64,000 nt of DNA, taken from assembly GCF_015767435.1 (NCBI RefSeq), contig NZ_JADWOV010000255.1, positions 124,001-188,000 of the forward strand, written 5' to 3'. Positions 1 to 8,439 of the stretch are shown piece after piece; the stretch's first letter is position 1, and each line of letters opens with the position of its first letter. The translations under genes and the position numbers were made by a program. The DNA comes from Polaribacter sp. BAL334. GTDB lineage: Bacteria > Bacteroidota > Bacteroidia > Flavobacteriales > Flavobacteriaceae. The notes beneath the pieces are model-generated. The model was not told where the DNA came from. It saw nothing but the letters and a program-made list of their open reading frames with translations, and searched no databases.

Positions 1-150
1 AAAATCTTTACGATTTGCTTTTAAGTGTTCCGTTAAGTGGTTGATTCTGTGTGTAAACAACGCAATTTGACCTTCTGAAGAACCAGTATCATTTTTTCCT
101 TTACCGTGTTTTTCGAAGATGCTTTCTTTTACTTCTTTTGTTAAGTACAT
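1..150 (-). CDS. rpsO: 30S ribosomal protein S15 (5' part only)
   Basis: The reverse strand gives the first 50 residues of S15, beginning MYLTKEVKESIFEKHGKG and continuing through the characteristic DTGSSEGQIALFTHRINHLTEHL segment. S15 binds the central domain of 16S rRNA early in small-subunit assembly. The gene runs off the left edge, so the remaining C-terminal part (the family is about 89 residues) is not visible. The ATG at 150 matches the usual start of the flavobacterial protein. The bases before it contain a Bacteroidota-like promoter and a small hairpin. The reading frame is open to the window edge. Confidence 0.95.
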   Translation of the reverse strand, partial: MYLTKEVKESIFEKHGKGKNDTGSSEGQIALFTHRINHLTEHLKANRKDF

Positions 151-182
151 GCCAATATTATTTAAATGATTTTTATGTATTT

Positions 183-215
183 CAATGAACTCTTTTCATT
201 GAGGGTGCAAATATA
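183..215 (-). promoter_or_regulatory. probable rpsO promoter -7 element and leader hairpin
   Basis: On the reverse strand TATATTTG (215 to 208) matches the Bacteroidota -7 consensus TAnnTTTG. It lies about 58 bases before the rpsO ATG. Just downstream, 201 to 183 can fold as CAATGAA / TTCATTG with a 5-base loop. No clear -33 TTG is seen at the usual distance. S15 autoregulates through its mRNA leader in several bacteria; that this hairpin takes part is only inference. Confidence 0.5.
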
Positions 216-370
216 GGATTTATTTTTTGTTTTGAAATACTTTTTAATATTAAAAACAAAGTCAATGAATTGAATGTCAATGATACTAATTACATTTTAA
301 GGATAAGAAATCTGTGGAATCTTAATTTTTTATAGAAAAATAGGTATCAATTTTTACTTCCTTCCAAATT

Positions 371-394
371 CTCCCCTTTGGGGAGTTAGAGGGG
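371..394 (-). terminator. G/C hairpin after accD, resembling a dispersed flavobacterial repeat
   Basis: CTCCCC-TTT-GGGGAG (371-385) forms a perfect 6-bp stem a few bases beyond the accD stop codon. It is embedded in CTCCCCTTTGGGGAGTTAGAGGGGC, a GC-rich block in an AT-rich setting. It could end accD transcription, though the T-run on the reverse strand is poor. The wording is like extragenic repeats I recall from other flavobacterial genomes, but I cannot verify that here. Confidence 0.45.
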
Positions 395-397
395 CTT

Positions 398-1258
398 TTA
401 CTTTCTTATCGGTAAATTCTGAATCAAATCAATAAACAAGTTTACTTGTTTTTTCAGGTCTTTACGCTCGTAAATGGCATCTAAAAAACCGTGTTCTAGC
501 ACAAATTCTGATCGTTGAAAACCTTCAGGCAATTCTTTTCCTGTGGTATCTTTTACTACTCTTGGTCCTGCAAAGGCAATCAAGGCATTGGGTTCTGCAA
601 TATTAATGTCACCTAACATAGCATAAGAAGCTGTGGTTCCTCCCGTTGTTGGATCTGTACATAACGAAATATAGGGAATTTTAGCATCTGCCAATTGTGC
701 TAATTTTGCAGAGGTTTTTACCAATTGCATCAATGAAAGTGAAGCTTCCATCATTCTAGCTCCTCCTGATTTTGAAATCATCAAAAACGGAATTTTATGC
801 TCAATAGAATAGTTGATGGCACGTGCAATTTTTTCTCCCACAACTGAACCCATAGAACCACCAATAAAAGCAAAATCCATGGCAGCTACTACCAAGTCTT
901 TTCCTAATGATTTTCCAACGGCTGTTCTTACAGCATCTTTTAATTTTGTTTTTGCTTGGGCTTCTTTTAAACGATCAGGATATTTTTGAGTGTCTTCAAA
1001 TTTCAATGGGTCTTTTGAAGTCAAATTTTCATTCAGTTCTGTGAAGGTATTGTTGTCAAAAAACAATTCAAAGTATTCTTTACTGCCAATTCGAACATGA
1101 TATCCGTCTTCTGGACTTACGTATAAATTCTTTTTTAACTCTTCTGTATCAATTATTTTACCACTAGGAGTTTTGTACCAAAGACCTTTAGGCGTGTCTT
1201 TTTTATCCTCAGTAGCCGTTTGAATTCCTTTATCTGTTCTTTTAAACCAAGCAGTCAT
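398..1258 (-). CDS. accD: acetyl-CoA carboxylase carboxyltransferase subunit beta
   Basis: AccD pairs with AccA to move the carboxyl group from biotin carrier protein to acetyl-CoA, forming malonyl-CoA, the first step of fatty-acid synthesis. The 286 residues hold the crotonase-like carboxyltransferase fold, including [15 protein letters not shown] (about 133-147), SKSGGARM (162-169) and [14 protein letters not shown] (204-217). The N-terminal segment (about 26-56) aligns with the zinc ribbon of E. coli AccD, but the four cysteines are absent (positions read T/S/S/D or gaps). The protein therefore appears to lack the structural zinc site. It is a single gene with rpsO upstream and a hairpin downstream. 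Identity is secure; the loss of the zinc site is read directly from the sequence. Confidence 0.95.
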   Translation of the reverse strand: MTAWFKRTDKGIQTATEDKKDTPKGLWYKTPSGKIIDTEELKKNLYVSPEDGYHVRIGSKEYFELFFDNNTFTELNENLTSKDPLKFEDTQKYPDRLKEAQAKTKLKDAVRTAVGKSLGKDLVVAAMDFAFIGGSMGSVVGEKIARAINYSIEHKIPFLMISKSGGARMMEASLSLMQLVKTSAKLAQLADAKIPYISLCTDPTTGGTTASYAMLGDINIAEPNALIAFAGPRVVKDTTGKELPEGFQRSEFVLEHGFLDAIYERKDLKKQVNLFIDLIQNLPIRK

Positions 1259-1363
1259 ATGATTCTTTATTTAAAGTTGTTGTTTGTATTTTAAAAGTAC
1301 TTTCAACTTTTCTGAACAGCAAATGTAAAAGATTTTTTGTAGACGATTAAAATTTCCTCCATA

Positions 1364-1399
1364 AAAAAAGCATCTTTCATTTTTGAAAGATGCTTTTTA
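1364..1399 (-). terminator. strong hairpin terminator after fbaA
   Basis: AAAAAGCATCTTTCA pairs perfectly with TGAAAGATGCTTTTT around a loop of four T residues. Read on the reverse strand it lies about 20 bases past the fbaA stop and ends in a U-run supplied by the A-tract. It is symmetrical and would separate fbaA from accD. Confidence 0.8.
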
Positions 1400-1419
1400 G
1401 CTAATTATGAAATAATTTT

Positions 1420-2487
1420 TTACAAGGTATTCACATTATTCAAATCTTGGAATGCTTGTTTTAAACGCGCTTTGAAAGTGTCTTCGCCCAAACGCAACCA
1501 TTTTCTTGGATCGTAATGTTTTTTATTTGGCTGATCTGCTCCTTCAGGATTCCCAATTTGATTTGCCAAATAAGGAGCCATTTTTTGCATATAATCTCTG
1601 ATGCCTTCTGTAAAAGCGAATTGTAAATCGGTATCAATATTCATTTTGATAACTCCATAACCAATGGCTTCTCTGATTTCCTCAACAGTAGAACCTGAAC
1701 CTCCATGAAATACAAAATCAATCGTATTGTGAGGCACATTATAGGTTTTTGAAATGTATTCTTGTGAGTTGCGTAAGATTTTTGGTGTTAATTTTACGTT
1801 TCCTGGTTTGTATACTCCATGCACATTTCCGAATGCTGCAGCAATCGTAAACTGTGGAGAAACTTTTAACAATTCTTCGTAAGCATACGCCACTTCTTCT
1901 GGTTGAGTATATAATTTTGATGAATCCACATCCGAATTGTCAACACCATCTTCTTCACCACCTGTAATTCCTAACTCAATCTCTAGAGTCATGCCCATTT
2001 TGCTCATTCTTGCCAAATATTCTTTGCAGATTTCGATGTTTTCGTGCAAAGGCTCTTCAGATAAATCAATCATGTGCGAACTGTACAAAGGTTTTCCAGT
2101 TTCTGCAAAGTGTTTTTCTGATGCATCTAACAAGCCATCAATCCAAGGCAGTAGGTTTTTAGCACAATGATCTGTGTGTAAAATTACAGTAACTCCATAC
2201 GCTTCTGCCAATTCGTGAATGTGTTTTGCACCTGCAATTCCACCAGCAATAGCCGCTTTTTGGTTTTCGTTAGACAATCCTTTTCCGGCATTGAATTGCG
2301 CTCCACCATTCGAAAATTGAATGATAACGGGTGCATTTAATTCTTTGGCAGCTTCTAACACACCGTTAATTGTACTAGACCCAATCACGTTTACGGCTGG
2401 GATTGCAAATCCTTTTTCTTTCGCAAGCTGAAATATTGCTTGAACTTCTTTTCCTGTAGCTACTCCAGGTTTTATTGTATGACTCAT
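1420..2487 (-). CDS. fbaA: class II fructose-bisphosphate aldolase
   Basis: This zinc enzyme reversibly splits fructose-1,6-bisphosphate into dihydroxyacetone phosphate and glyceraldehyde-3-phosphate. With the chosen start it has 355 residues, like E. coli FbaA (359). Visible motifs are LHTDHC (103-108, catalytic Asp and metal His), LEIELGITGGEEDG (168-181) and a C-terminal FHGGSGS phosphate-binding stretch. The ATG at 2487 begins MSHTIKPGVATG, the normal family N terminus; an in-frame ATG 27 bases upstream would add nine residues that do not fit. The gene sits alone with its own terminator. The gene is also relevant to the uronate operon, whose end product glyceraldehyde-3-phosphate would need this aldolase for gluconeogenesis. 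Confidence 0.95.
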   Translation of the reverse strand: MSHTIKPGVATGKEVQAIFQLAKEKGFAIPAVNVIGSSTINGVLEAAKELNAPVIIQFSNGGAQFNAGKGLSNENQKAAIAGGIAGAKHIHELAEAYGVTVILHTDHCAKNLLPWIDGLLDASEKHFAETGKPLYSSHMIDLSEEPLHENIEICKEYLARMSKMGMTLEIELGITGGEEDGVDNSDVDSSKLYTQPEEVAYAYEELLKVSPQFTIAAAFGNVHGVYKPGNVKLTPKILRNSQEYISKTYNVPHNTIDFVFHGGSGSTVEEIREAIGYGVIKMNIDTDLQFAFTEGIRDYMQKMAPYLANQIGNPEGADQPNKKHYDPRKWLRLGEDTFKARLKQAFQDLNNVNTL

Positions 2488-2579
2488 TTTTGATGTATTG
2501 ATATTATTCCTCAAAAGTAATAAAAATATGCCTTTTTTCTATGGAAATATGACTTTAAAAAAACGAAAACGATGTATTT

Positions 2580-5066
2580 TTAGAAAGGATAGTTGATTCC
2601 GATGTTATAGACAGCATTTGAAAAGTTATAATTTTTAAACCACTTGTTGCCCTCTAAATAAGGTTCATAGGTTTTAAACCCGATGTCAAAACGTAAAATT
2701 AAAAAGTTAAAATCCAATCGTGTTCCAAAACCTGAACCAACAGCAATGTTTTTTAATGAAGAAAGGTTTTTAAATCTTGCATCATTATCCACAAATTCTG
2801 ATCCTGAAATGTCCCAAATATTTCCAGCATCCACAAAAATGGCACCTTTTAATTTGCTTATGACATCAAAACGGTATTCAGCACTAGTTAAAAATTTAAA
2901 ACTTCCAGTATTGTATTCCAATCCAGTGTTTCTTCTTCCTGGACCTAATTCATAGGTTTGCCAAGCTCTGATATCATTAGAACCTCCTGCAAAATAACTT
3001 TTGATAAATGGAATATCAGAATTGTCATAGGTAATAATTGCGCCAATCATGGTTCTAAATGCAAAAACGGAATTGTTTCCTTTGTCCCAAAATTTCTTGT
3101 ATTCAATATCGGTTTTAAAATATTGCGCTAACGGAATATTTAAAAAGGTTTTTTTGTCATTGCTATTTCTGCTTTTGGATAATAAACCCATTATATTTCC
3201 AGAATTTGCAACTCTTACTTTTAAAAATGAGAAATTATTGTCATTTACATCCGATTGATTATTAAAGGTAAATGAATACGCAATAACAGGAATTAAGAAA
3301 TCGGATGTAACAATATTAAATCGGTTTTGAATGTTTAAAACGGTGTTGTATTCAGTGGGATTTGTTGCTTGAAAACTTGCATCCGCAGCTACATCTGACA
3401 TGAATTTCACTGATTCTTCATATTTAGTGGCGTCTGTTGGTAAATTTCCTCCAACTCCAGGATATATTTGTGCAATGTCATTCAATCTCGAAAACTCTGA
3501 GCTATAAATATCAAAAAAGCTGGTAACATTCAGGTTTTTAACATATTGGGTGTTAAAAATCTCTAAGTGTATATTCTTTTTCGCATTGAATTGCCACTTA
3601 AAATCAGTCATGAATGTAAATGTTTGTCTGTCCAAACCAATATTTTTTTGAAAACTAGAACCAATAGAAATATACGTTCTAGGAGACATTTCTTTAGGAA
3701 CCAATTTGCTAAGATTGAATGGAGCTAAAAAACGAGGAACTTCCACAGAAATATCAGCACCCAATTCCCATCCAGGACCGTTATTGGAATTAAACCACGA
3801 ACCCAAAACAGACATTTTTAGCAATTCTGCTCCTCTAAAAGCATTTCTATTGGTTATCGAAAATTTGGCAGATGTTCCAATATTTCTAATGTTGGAATGA
3901 GTGATTTCGGTTTCTAAACTTAAATTATATTTTTCAATTGGAGTTAAAAAAACATCCATTCTCAAGTCGCCATTTTCTTCAGAAAGTGGCGTGAATTTTA
4001 AGTTTGTTGATTTGAAATTTTGTAAGGATTTCAAATGATTTCTAGTCAAATTTCTGAGCGTGTCTTTATATATTTCTCCAGGTTTTAAAAAGATGGATTG
4101 TGACAAGTATTTTGGGTTGAATTTTACCTTTTCGTTTGCGATAAAATTGATTCCTTCATAAGAAATGGAATCTTTGATTGCTTCTTCTTTTTTCAAAAAT
4201 GAATAATCAGTGTGAACTGTTACTTCCTTGATTCTATGAACTTTATAGGGTCTTTCTACATAGTTTCCATTCTCTTCTGTCAATCTGTTGGTTGAAATTA
4301 AAAACTCCACATTGGTTTTATAATCCGTTCTTGTGGAATCCACATAAAACCCTAAAGCAGCTTCAGAAAAATGAAAAATTCCACTATTTCTAAAAAGTTT
4401 TACAATACTACTTGCTTCGTTTCTAAAATCTTGATCTTTGTATTGAGCACCTGTTTTTAGATAGCTTTCGTGTTTTGAATTTTTATAAATAGAGTCCAAT
4501 TCTGGAGAGGCAATTTTCACGAGAATACTATCCAACATTGTTGGTTTTCCCTTTTGAATATGATATTCAACAATCGCTTTTTTATCGTTATTTCTTTTGA
4601 TAATGGTGTCAACTTTCGATTTGAAGTATCCTTGCGTTTTGTAATAAGCCCATAAATTATCGGCTGTTTTTTGAATTTTTGATTTGTTTACAATTTCAGG
4701 AGCGTCGTTTTTCAAATACCAATTATTCAAATTGATAAACGAATTTGCATAGGCAATACTCTGTTTTTCGGAAAAAATGCTTTTGATGAATTGATACGAT
4801 TTTGGGTTTTTTTCAGCCCATTCTGAATGAGTTTTTGGTTTGTCAGGATTTCCAAGATTGTAAAAATAAAGGCCAAAAGGAAGTCCTAACAAGCGATTAT
4901 TTGGTTTTTGAAGGATGTATTTTTCCAAATCTCCACTTTTAGATTTCACACTATCTATAAAAAGTAAATTTTCTCTTAACAAGTATTCTCCCTCAGCAAC
5001 CTGTTTTGTGGAATTACAGGAGGCAAAAAAGATAGCCAATAAAAAATAGAAAGCGAGTTTTTTCAT
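2580..5066 (-). CDS. tamL: translocation and assembly module lipoprotein TamL (BamA/Omp85 superfamily)
   Basis: Omp85-family outer-membrane protein. The N terminus from the ATG at 5066 is MKKLAFYFLLAIFFASCNSTK, a lipoprotein signal with the lipobox Cys at about residue 17. It is followed by POTRA-like repeats and a C-terminal 16-strand barrel typical of BamA/TamA (GGSNDIRAWQTYELGPGRR contains the RxW/GGS barrel signature; the extreme C terminus is NAVYNIGINYPF). Bacteroidota carry a lipidated TamA version called TamL, thought to work with TamB in outer-membrane biogenesis; tamB is not in this window. A longer reading frame starts 66 bases upstream, but those residues precede the signal peptide. 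The gene is divergent from the RNA methyltransferase gene with only 69 bases between them. Confidence 0.85.
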   Translation of the reverse strand: MKKLAFYFLLAIFFASCNSTKQVAEGEYLLRENLLFIDSVKSKSGDLEKYILQKPNNRLLGLPFGLYFYNLGNPDKPKTHSEWAEKNPKSYQFIKSIFSEKQSIAYANSFINLNNWYLKNDAPEIVNKSKIQKTADNLWAYYKTQGYFKSKVDTIIKRNNDKKAIVEYHIQKGKPTMLDSILVKIASPELDSIYKNSKHESYLKTGAQYKDQDFRNEASSIVKLFRNSGIFHFSEAALGFYVDSTRTDYKTNVEFLISTNRLTEENGNYVERPYKVHRIKEVTVHTDYSFLKKEEAIKDSISYEGINFIANEKVKFNPKYLSQSIFLKPGEIYKDTLRNLTRNHLKSLQNFKSTNLKFTPLSEENGDLRMDVFLTPIEKYNLSLETEITHSNIRNIGTSAKFSITNRNAFRGAELLKMSVLGSWFNSNNGPGWELGADISVEVPRFLAPFNLSKLVPKEMSPRTYISIGSSFQKNIGLDRQTFTFMTDFKWQFNAKKNIHLEIFNTQYVKNLNVTSFFDIYSSEFSRLNDIAQIYPGVGGNLPTDATKYEESVKFMSDVAADASFQATNPTEYNTVLNIQNRFNIVTSDFLIPVIAYSFTFNNQSDVNDNNFSFLKVRVANSGNIMGLLSKSRNSNDKKTFLNIPLAQYFKTDIEYKKFWDKGNNSVFAFRTMIGAIITYDNSDIPFIKSYFAGGSNDIRAWQTYELGPGRRNTGLEYNTGSFKFLTSAEYRFDVISKLKGAIFVDAGNIWDISGSEFVDNDARFKNLSSLKNIAVGSGFGTRLDFNFLILRFDIGFKTYEPYLEGNKWFKNYNFSNAVYNIGINYPF

Positions 5067-5135
5067 TATTTTAGCAACGGTAATAATGCCAAAAATAGTA
5101 TTTTTCATCGGTTTATTTTTATTTACAAACAATTA

Positions 5136-5867
5136 ATGAGCATTTCAAAAAATCAACTTAAAGTCATTCAAAGTTTATCGCAAAAAAAATACCGTTCAAA
5201 GCATCAATTATTCATTGCTGAAGGGGTAAAAGTAGTCAACGAATTGTTGCATTCTTCATTTGAATTGGAAGCTATTTTTGCTACTGATGGTTTTAAATGC
5301 GATGATTTTTTAGATAAAAAAACAACCATTTCCGAATCGGAATTACAAAAAATAAGTCAGTTAAAAACGCCCAATAATGTATTGGGGTTGTTTAAAATCC
5401 CATCTAAAAAATCACTTAAAAAAAATGGTTTGACAGTGGTTTTAGATGCGATAAATGACCCTGGAAATTTGGGCACTATCATTCGTTTATGCGATTGGTT
5501 TGGAGTCACACAATTGGTTTGTTCTGAAGATACTGTAGATTGTTTCAATCCAAAAGTAGTGCAATCAAGCATGGGATCTTTGTCAAGAATTGACATTCAT
5601 TATACAGCTTTAGAACAATTTTTAAAAGATACTTCATTGCATATTTTTATGGCAGATATGAATGGCGAAAACGTGTATAAAACGATACTTCCTGAAGAAG
5701 GAATTTTACTGATGGGAAATGAAGCGAATGGCGTTTCTGAAGGTGTGAAAAAATTCGCAAATCAAATCATTTCTATCCCAAGATTTGGGGATGTTCAACA
5801 AACCGAAAGTTTGAATGTTGCCACAGCAACTGCCATTTTATTAAGTGAATTTAAAAGAGGGAAATAA
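5136..5867 (+). CDS. TrmH/SpoU family RNA 2'-O-methyltransferase
   Basis: SPOUT-fold S-adenosylmethionine-dependent ribose methyltransferase of 243 residues. The three family motifs are visible: NDPGNLGTIIR (about 107-117), LLMGNEANGVS (191-201) and TESLNVATATAILL (223-236), which form the trefoil knot. The N-terminal QSLSQKKYRSKHQLFIAEG block is the substrate-binding L30e-like domain found in rRNA/tRNA enzymes such as TsnR and RlmB. Which nucleotide it modifies cannot be told from sequence. It is divergent from tamL, an arrangement common in flavobacteria. It is a single gene on the plus strand among minus-strand neighbours. Confidence 0.9.
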   Translation: MSISKNQLKVIQSLSQKKYRSKHQLFIAEGVKVVNELLHSSFELEAIFATDGFKCDDFLDKKTTISESELQKISQLKTPNNVLGLFKIPSKKSLKKNGLTVVLDAINDPGNLGTIIRLCDWFGVTQLVCSEDTVDCFNPKVVQSSMGSLSRIDIHYTALEQFLKDTSLHIFMADMNGENVYKTILPEEGILLMGNEANGVSEGVKKFANQIISIPRFGDVQQTESLNVATATAILLSEFKRGK

Positions 5868-5992
5868 GTTTTTTGAATACCTACAAGGTTTTTATTTCCG
5901 AAACTTTTGATTGTAATGTTGTTTTTTTATTCAATTAGAGAACAACAGAAACAATAGAAACAACAAAAACCTTACAACTTTTTTAGAGATGG

Positions 5993-6691
5993 TTACTCAA
6001 AAGCAAACGTTAAGAAAACGCCACGTGTTCCCATATAATTGATAGGAGCAGTCCATTGACTATTGGGGTCATCATCATATTTCACCTCATTATTGATGGC
6101 AAAAACGCCACGAATGGAAGGTGAAAATTTAAAGAAATACAAATAAATATCAATTCCAATTCCCACTTCATACATGAAATTGTGTGTTTTCATTCGGAAT
6201 TCGCCAGCAGAATTATCATCTTGATTGGCTTCATTGCTCGAAAAATTGTGGTCGTAAGAAATGCCTGCTAACACATAAGGGCGAATGTTTTTATAACGAT
6301 CTGTACTGAATTTGAGCAACAAAGGAACATGCAAATATGTTGAACCAATTTCACGGACACTGTCTCTAGGAATTGCCAAATGATTGAAATAAATTTTCTT
6401 GGAATTACTCACCAAACCTGGTTCGAAACGTAAATTTAGGTTTTTGTGCAAACGCAAATCTGCAATCAAACCCACATTAAAACCTGCTGTTGGAGACACT
6501 GTAATGTCTGCATTTGCAATCGAACTATTTCTGAGATTAAGTTTGAAATCATTTTGATTTAACCCTAGATAAAAACCATAATGCAGTCTTTTTTCATCAA
6601 AAGTTGGGAGCTTTTCTATGCGTTCTGATTGCGCAAAAGCAACCACAGAAATCAAAAAGAAGAATCCAATAAAAAACTTTTTTTTCATCAT
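5993..6691 (-). CDS. porT: PorT family outer-membrane beta-barrel protein (type IX secretion)
   Basis: A small beta-barrel protein with signal peptide MMKKKFFIGFFFLISVVAFAQ and eight-strand-like barrel sequence ending in Phe-Glu (FLTFAFE). It fits the PorT/SprT family, needed for the type IX secretion system that exports gliding adhesins and enzymes in Bacteroidota. It starts one base after the ubiE stop (TAA-A-ATGATG), so the two are co-transcribed. The ubiE-porT pairing is the arrangement I know from flavobacteria. Either of two adjacent ATGs could be used. A longer frame reaching back into ubiE was rejected because it would put 12 residues in front of the signal peptide. Confidence 0.8.
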   Translation of the reverse strand: MMKKKFFIGFFFLISVVAFAQSERIEKLPTFDEKRLHYGFYLGLNQNDFKLNLRNSSIANADITVSPTAGFNVGLIADLRLHKNLNLRFEPGLVSNSKKIYFNHLAIPRDSVREIGSTYLHVPLLLKFSTDRYKNIRPYVLAGISYDHNFSSNEANQDDNSAGEFRMKTHNFMYEVGIGIDIYLYFFKFSPSIRGVFAINNEVKYDDDPNSQWTAPINYMGTRGVFLTFAFE

Positions 6692-6692
6692 T

Positions 6693-7421
6693 TTATTTTC
6701 GTGCTGTATAAATTGTGGCAACTCCAAATGTTACAGGATGATGCGTTACATCACTAAACCCATTTTTTCGCAAAATATTGTTAAACACTTCTCCAAAAGG
6801 AAAAGAATTTGCAGATTCTGATAAATAGGAATATGCAATTTTATCTTTAGAAAATAATTTTCCAATCAATGGCAATACGAAATTGGTGTACAATTTATAG
6901 CCATGTTTGAATGGAAATTTTGTAGGATTAGAGGTTTCTAAAATCACCAAAACTCCTGTTGGTTTTAAAACTCTAGCAATTTCTTTGATTCCTTTGTCAA
7001 GATTTGCAAAATTCCGTACGCCAAATGAAACAGTAATGGCATCAAAAGTGTTGTTTTCAAAGGGCATTTCTTCTGAATCACCCACCATCATTGTTATTTT
7101 TTCTGAAAGGTTTGCTTTGTTGATTTTTTGTTTTCCAACTTCGAGCATTCCAGCAGAAATATCCAAACCAATAATTTTATCAGGATTCAAATTTGCCATC
7201 ATCAACGCCAAATCTCCAGTGCCAGTGGCAATATCAAGAATTTGTTTTGGATGATTTTTGCCAACAATCTTGACTACTTTTTTTCGCCATTTCACATCAA
7301 TTCCCAAAGAAATTACCCTATTTAAGCCATCATAATTTCCTGAAATAGCATCAAACATTTGGGTTACTTGTTCTTTTTTTCCAAGTTCAGAATTTTTATA
7401 AGGCTTTATAATTTCAGACAT
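6693..7421 (-). CDS. ubiE: demethylmenaquinone methyltransferase UbiE/MenG
   Basis: S-adenosylmethionine-dependent C-methyltransferase for the last step of menaquinone synthesis. The 242 residues show the class I methyltransferase motif [25 protein letters not shown], and the family signature stretch [27 protein letters not shown]. The N-terminal [21 protein letters not shown] is also typical of UbiE. It lies 12 bases after the nfu gene and directly before porT, so nfu-ubiE-porT probably form one minus-strand operon. Flavobacteria use menaquinone, so MenG is the likely physiological role. Confidence 0.93.
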   Translation of the reverse strand: MSEIIKPYKNSELGKKEQVTQMFDAISGNYDGLNRVISLGIDVKWRKKVVKIVGKNHPKQILDIATGTGDLALMMANLNPDKIIGLDISAGMLEVGKQKINKANLSEKITMMVGDSEEMPFENNTFDAITVSFGVRNFANLDKGIKEIARVLKPTGVLVILETSNPTKFPFKHGYKLYTNFVLPLIGKLFSKDKIAYSYLSESANSFPFGEVFNNILRKNGFSDVTHHPVTFGVATIYTARK

Positions 7422-7432
7422 TTATAGCTTTT

Positions 7433-8338
7433 TTATCCATTAATAGCAACAACGCCATTGATTTGGTTTGGCAACATTTCTTTCAATAAATTTTCGATAC
7501 CATTTTTTAAAGTTGCTGTGGAAGAAGGACAACCACTGCAAGCGCCTTGCAATACAACACTGACAATTTTGTTAGATGCATCATAAGAACGAAATGCAAT
7601 ATTTCCTCCATCACCAGCCACAGCAGGTTTGATATATTCATCTAAAATAGCTACAATTTCTCCTGCAATTCCATCTAATTTTACTTCAGGAATTTCTATG
7701 CTATTTTTTGAGGATGTTTCTGGAGTTGGCAAATCCGTAAAAATCGGTTTTTTAGCCACCAAATATTCTCTAATAAAACTGCGAACTTCTGCAAAAATTT
7801 CATTCCAATCTACCATATTGTATTTGGTAATGGAGATATAATTGTCAGAAATAAAAACCTCTTTTACAAAAGGAAATGAAAAAATGGCTTGTGCTAAAGG
7901 GGAAGATTTGCTTGCCTCTTCAATGTTTTTATACTCCACATCTGTTTGAGTAATTACTTTGTTCAAGCCAAATTTCATCACAGATGGATTTGGAGTCACC
8001 TCAGCATACACTTCTATGGCTTCTTTTTTGGAGGCATTTGTTTCTTCATTCACCACCAAATTTCCTTCGTTGATAAAATGTTCAATTTGCTCACGAACTT
8101 CTTCTTGAACATCGCTCCAAGCAACAATGTCATACCGTTGAATGGCAATGAAATTGGGCGTGATAAACACTTTTTTTACAAAAGGCAAATAGAACAATTG
8201 TTGGGCTAATGGCGAATTTTTTGCTTCATCAATATTTGCATATTCATAGCTTCCTGCATTTATCAAAGTGGAATTGCTATTGAATTTTAAGATGGTATCG
8301 TTTGTTGAATTTTGAATGGTAATTTTAGTCTCTTGCAT
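7433..8338 (-). CDS. NifU family Fe-S cluster scaffold (double Nfu N-domain plus C-terminal NifU domain)
   Basis: Iron-sulfur scaffold/carrier of about 301 residues. Two tandem Nfu N-terminal-like domains are visible: each has a SPLAQxxFxxPFVKxVFIxxNxIxIxxYxxVxW pattern, once in the first third and once in the middle. A C-terminal NifU domain follows, with the cluster-binding CSGC in GACSGCPSSTATLKNGIE. The duplicated N-domain is unusual compared with E. coli NfuA but common in Bacteroidota. The ATG at 8338 (MQETKITIQ) was preferred to an upstream start seven codons earlier that adds a hydrophobic stub. It is the first gene of the nfu-ubiE-porT string. Confidence 0.9.
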   Translation of the reverse strand: MQETKITIQNSTNDTILKFNSNSTLINAGSYEYANIDEAKNSPLAQQLFYLPFVKKVFITPNFIAIQRYDIVAWSDVQEEVREQIEHFINEGNLVVNEETNASKKEAIEVYAEVTPNPSVMKFGLNKVITQTDVEYKNIEEASKSSPLAQAIFSFPFVKEVFISDNYISITKYNMVDWNEIFAEVRSFIREYLVAKKPIFTDLPTPETSSKNSIEIPEVKLDGIAGEIVAILDEYIKPAVAGDGGNIAFRSYDASNKIVSVVLQGACSGCPSSTATLKNGIENLLKEMLPNQINGVVAING

Positions 8339-8385
8339 GATTTTCAAATAAAAAAGCAAAATTACGGCAAAAAATTCACATTACT

Positions 8386-8424
8386 AAAAAAGACCTTGCA
8401 TGTTTTCATGACAAGGTCTTTTTT
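8386..8424 (-). terminator. hairpin terminator after the FadL-like porin gene
   Basis: AAAAAGACCTTG and CAAGGTCTTTTT form a 12-bp stem around a short interior that can itself pair (CATG/CATG). On the reverse strand it is 16 bases past the porin stop and ends in a run of U. It separates the porin transcript from nfu. Confidence 0.8.
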
Positions 8425-8439
8425 GATGTGTTAAAAATC

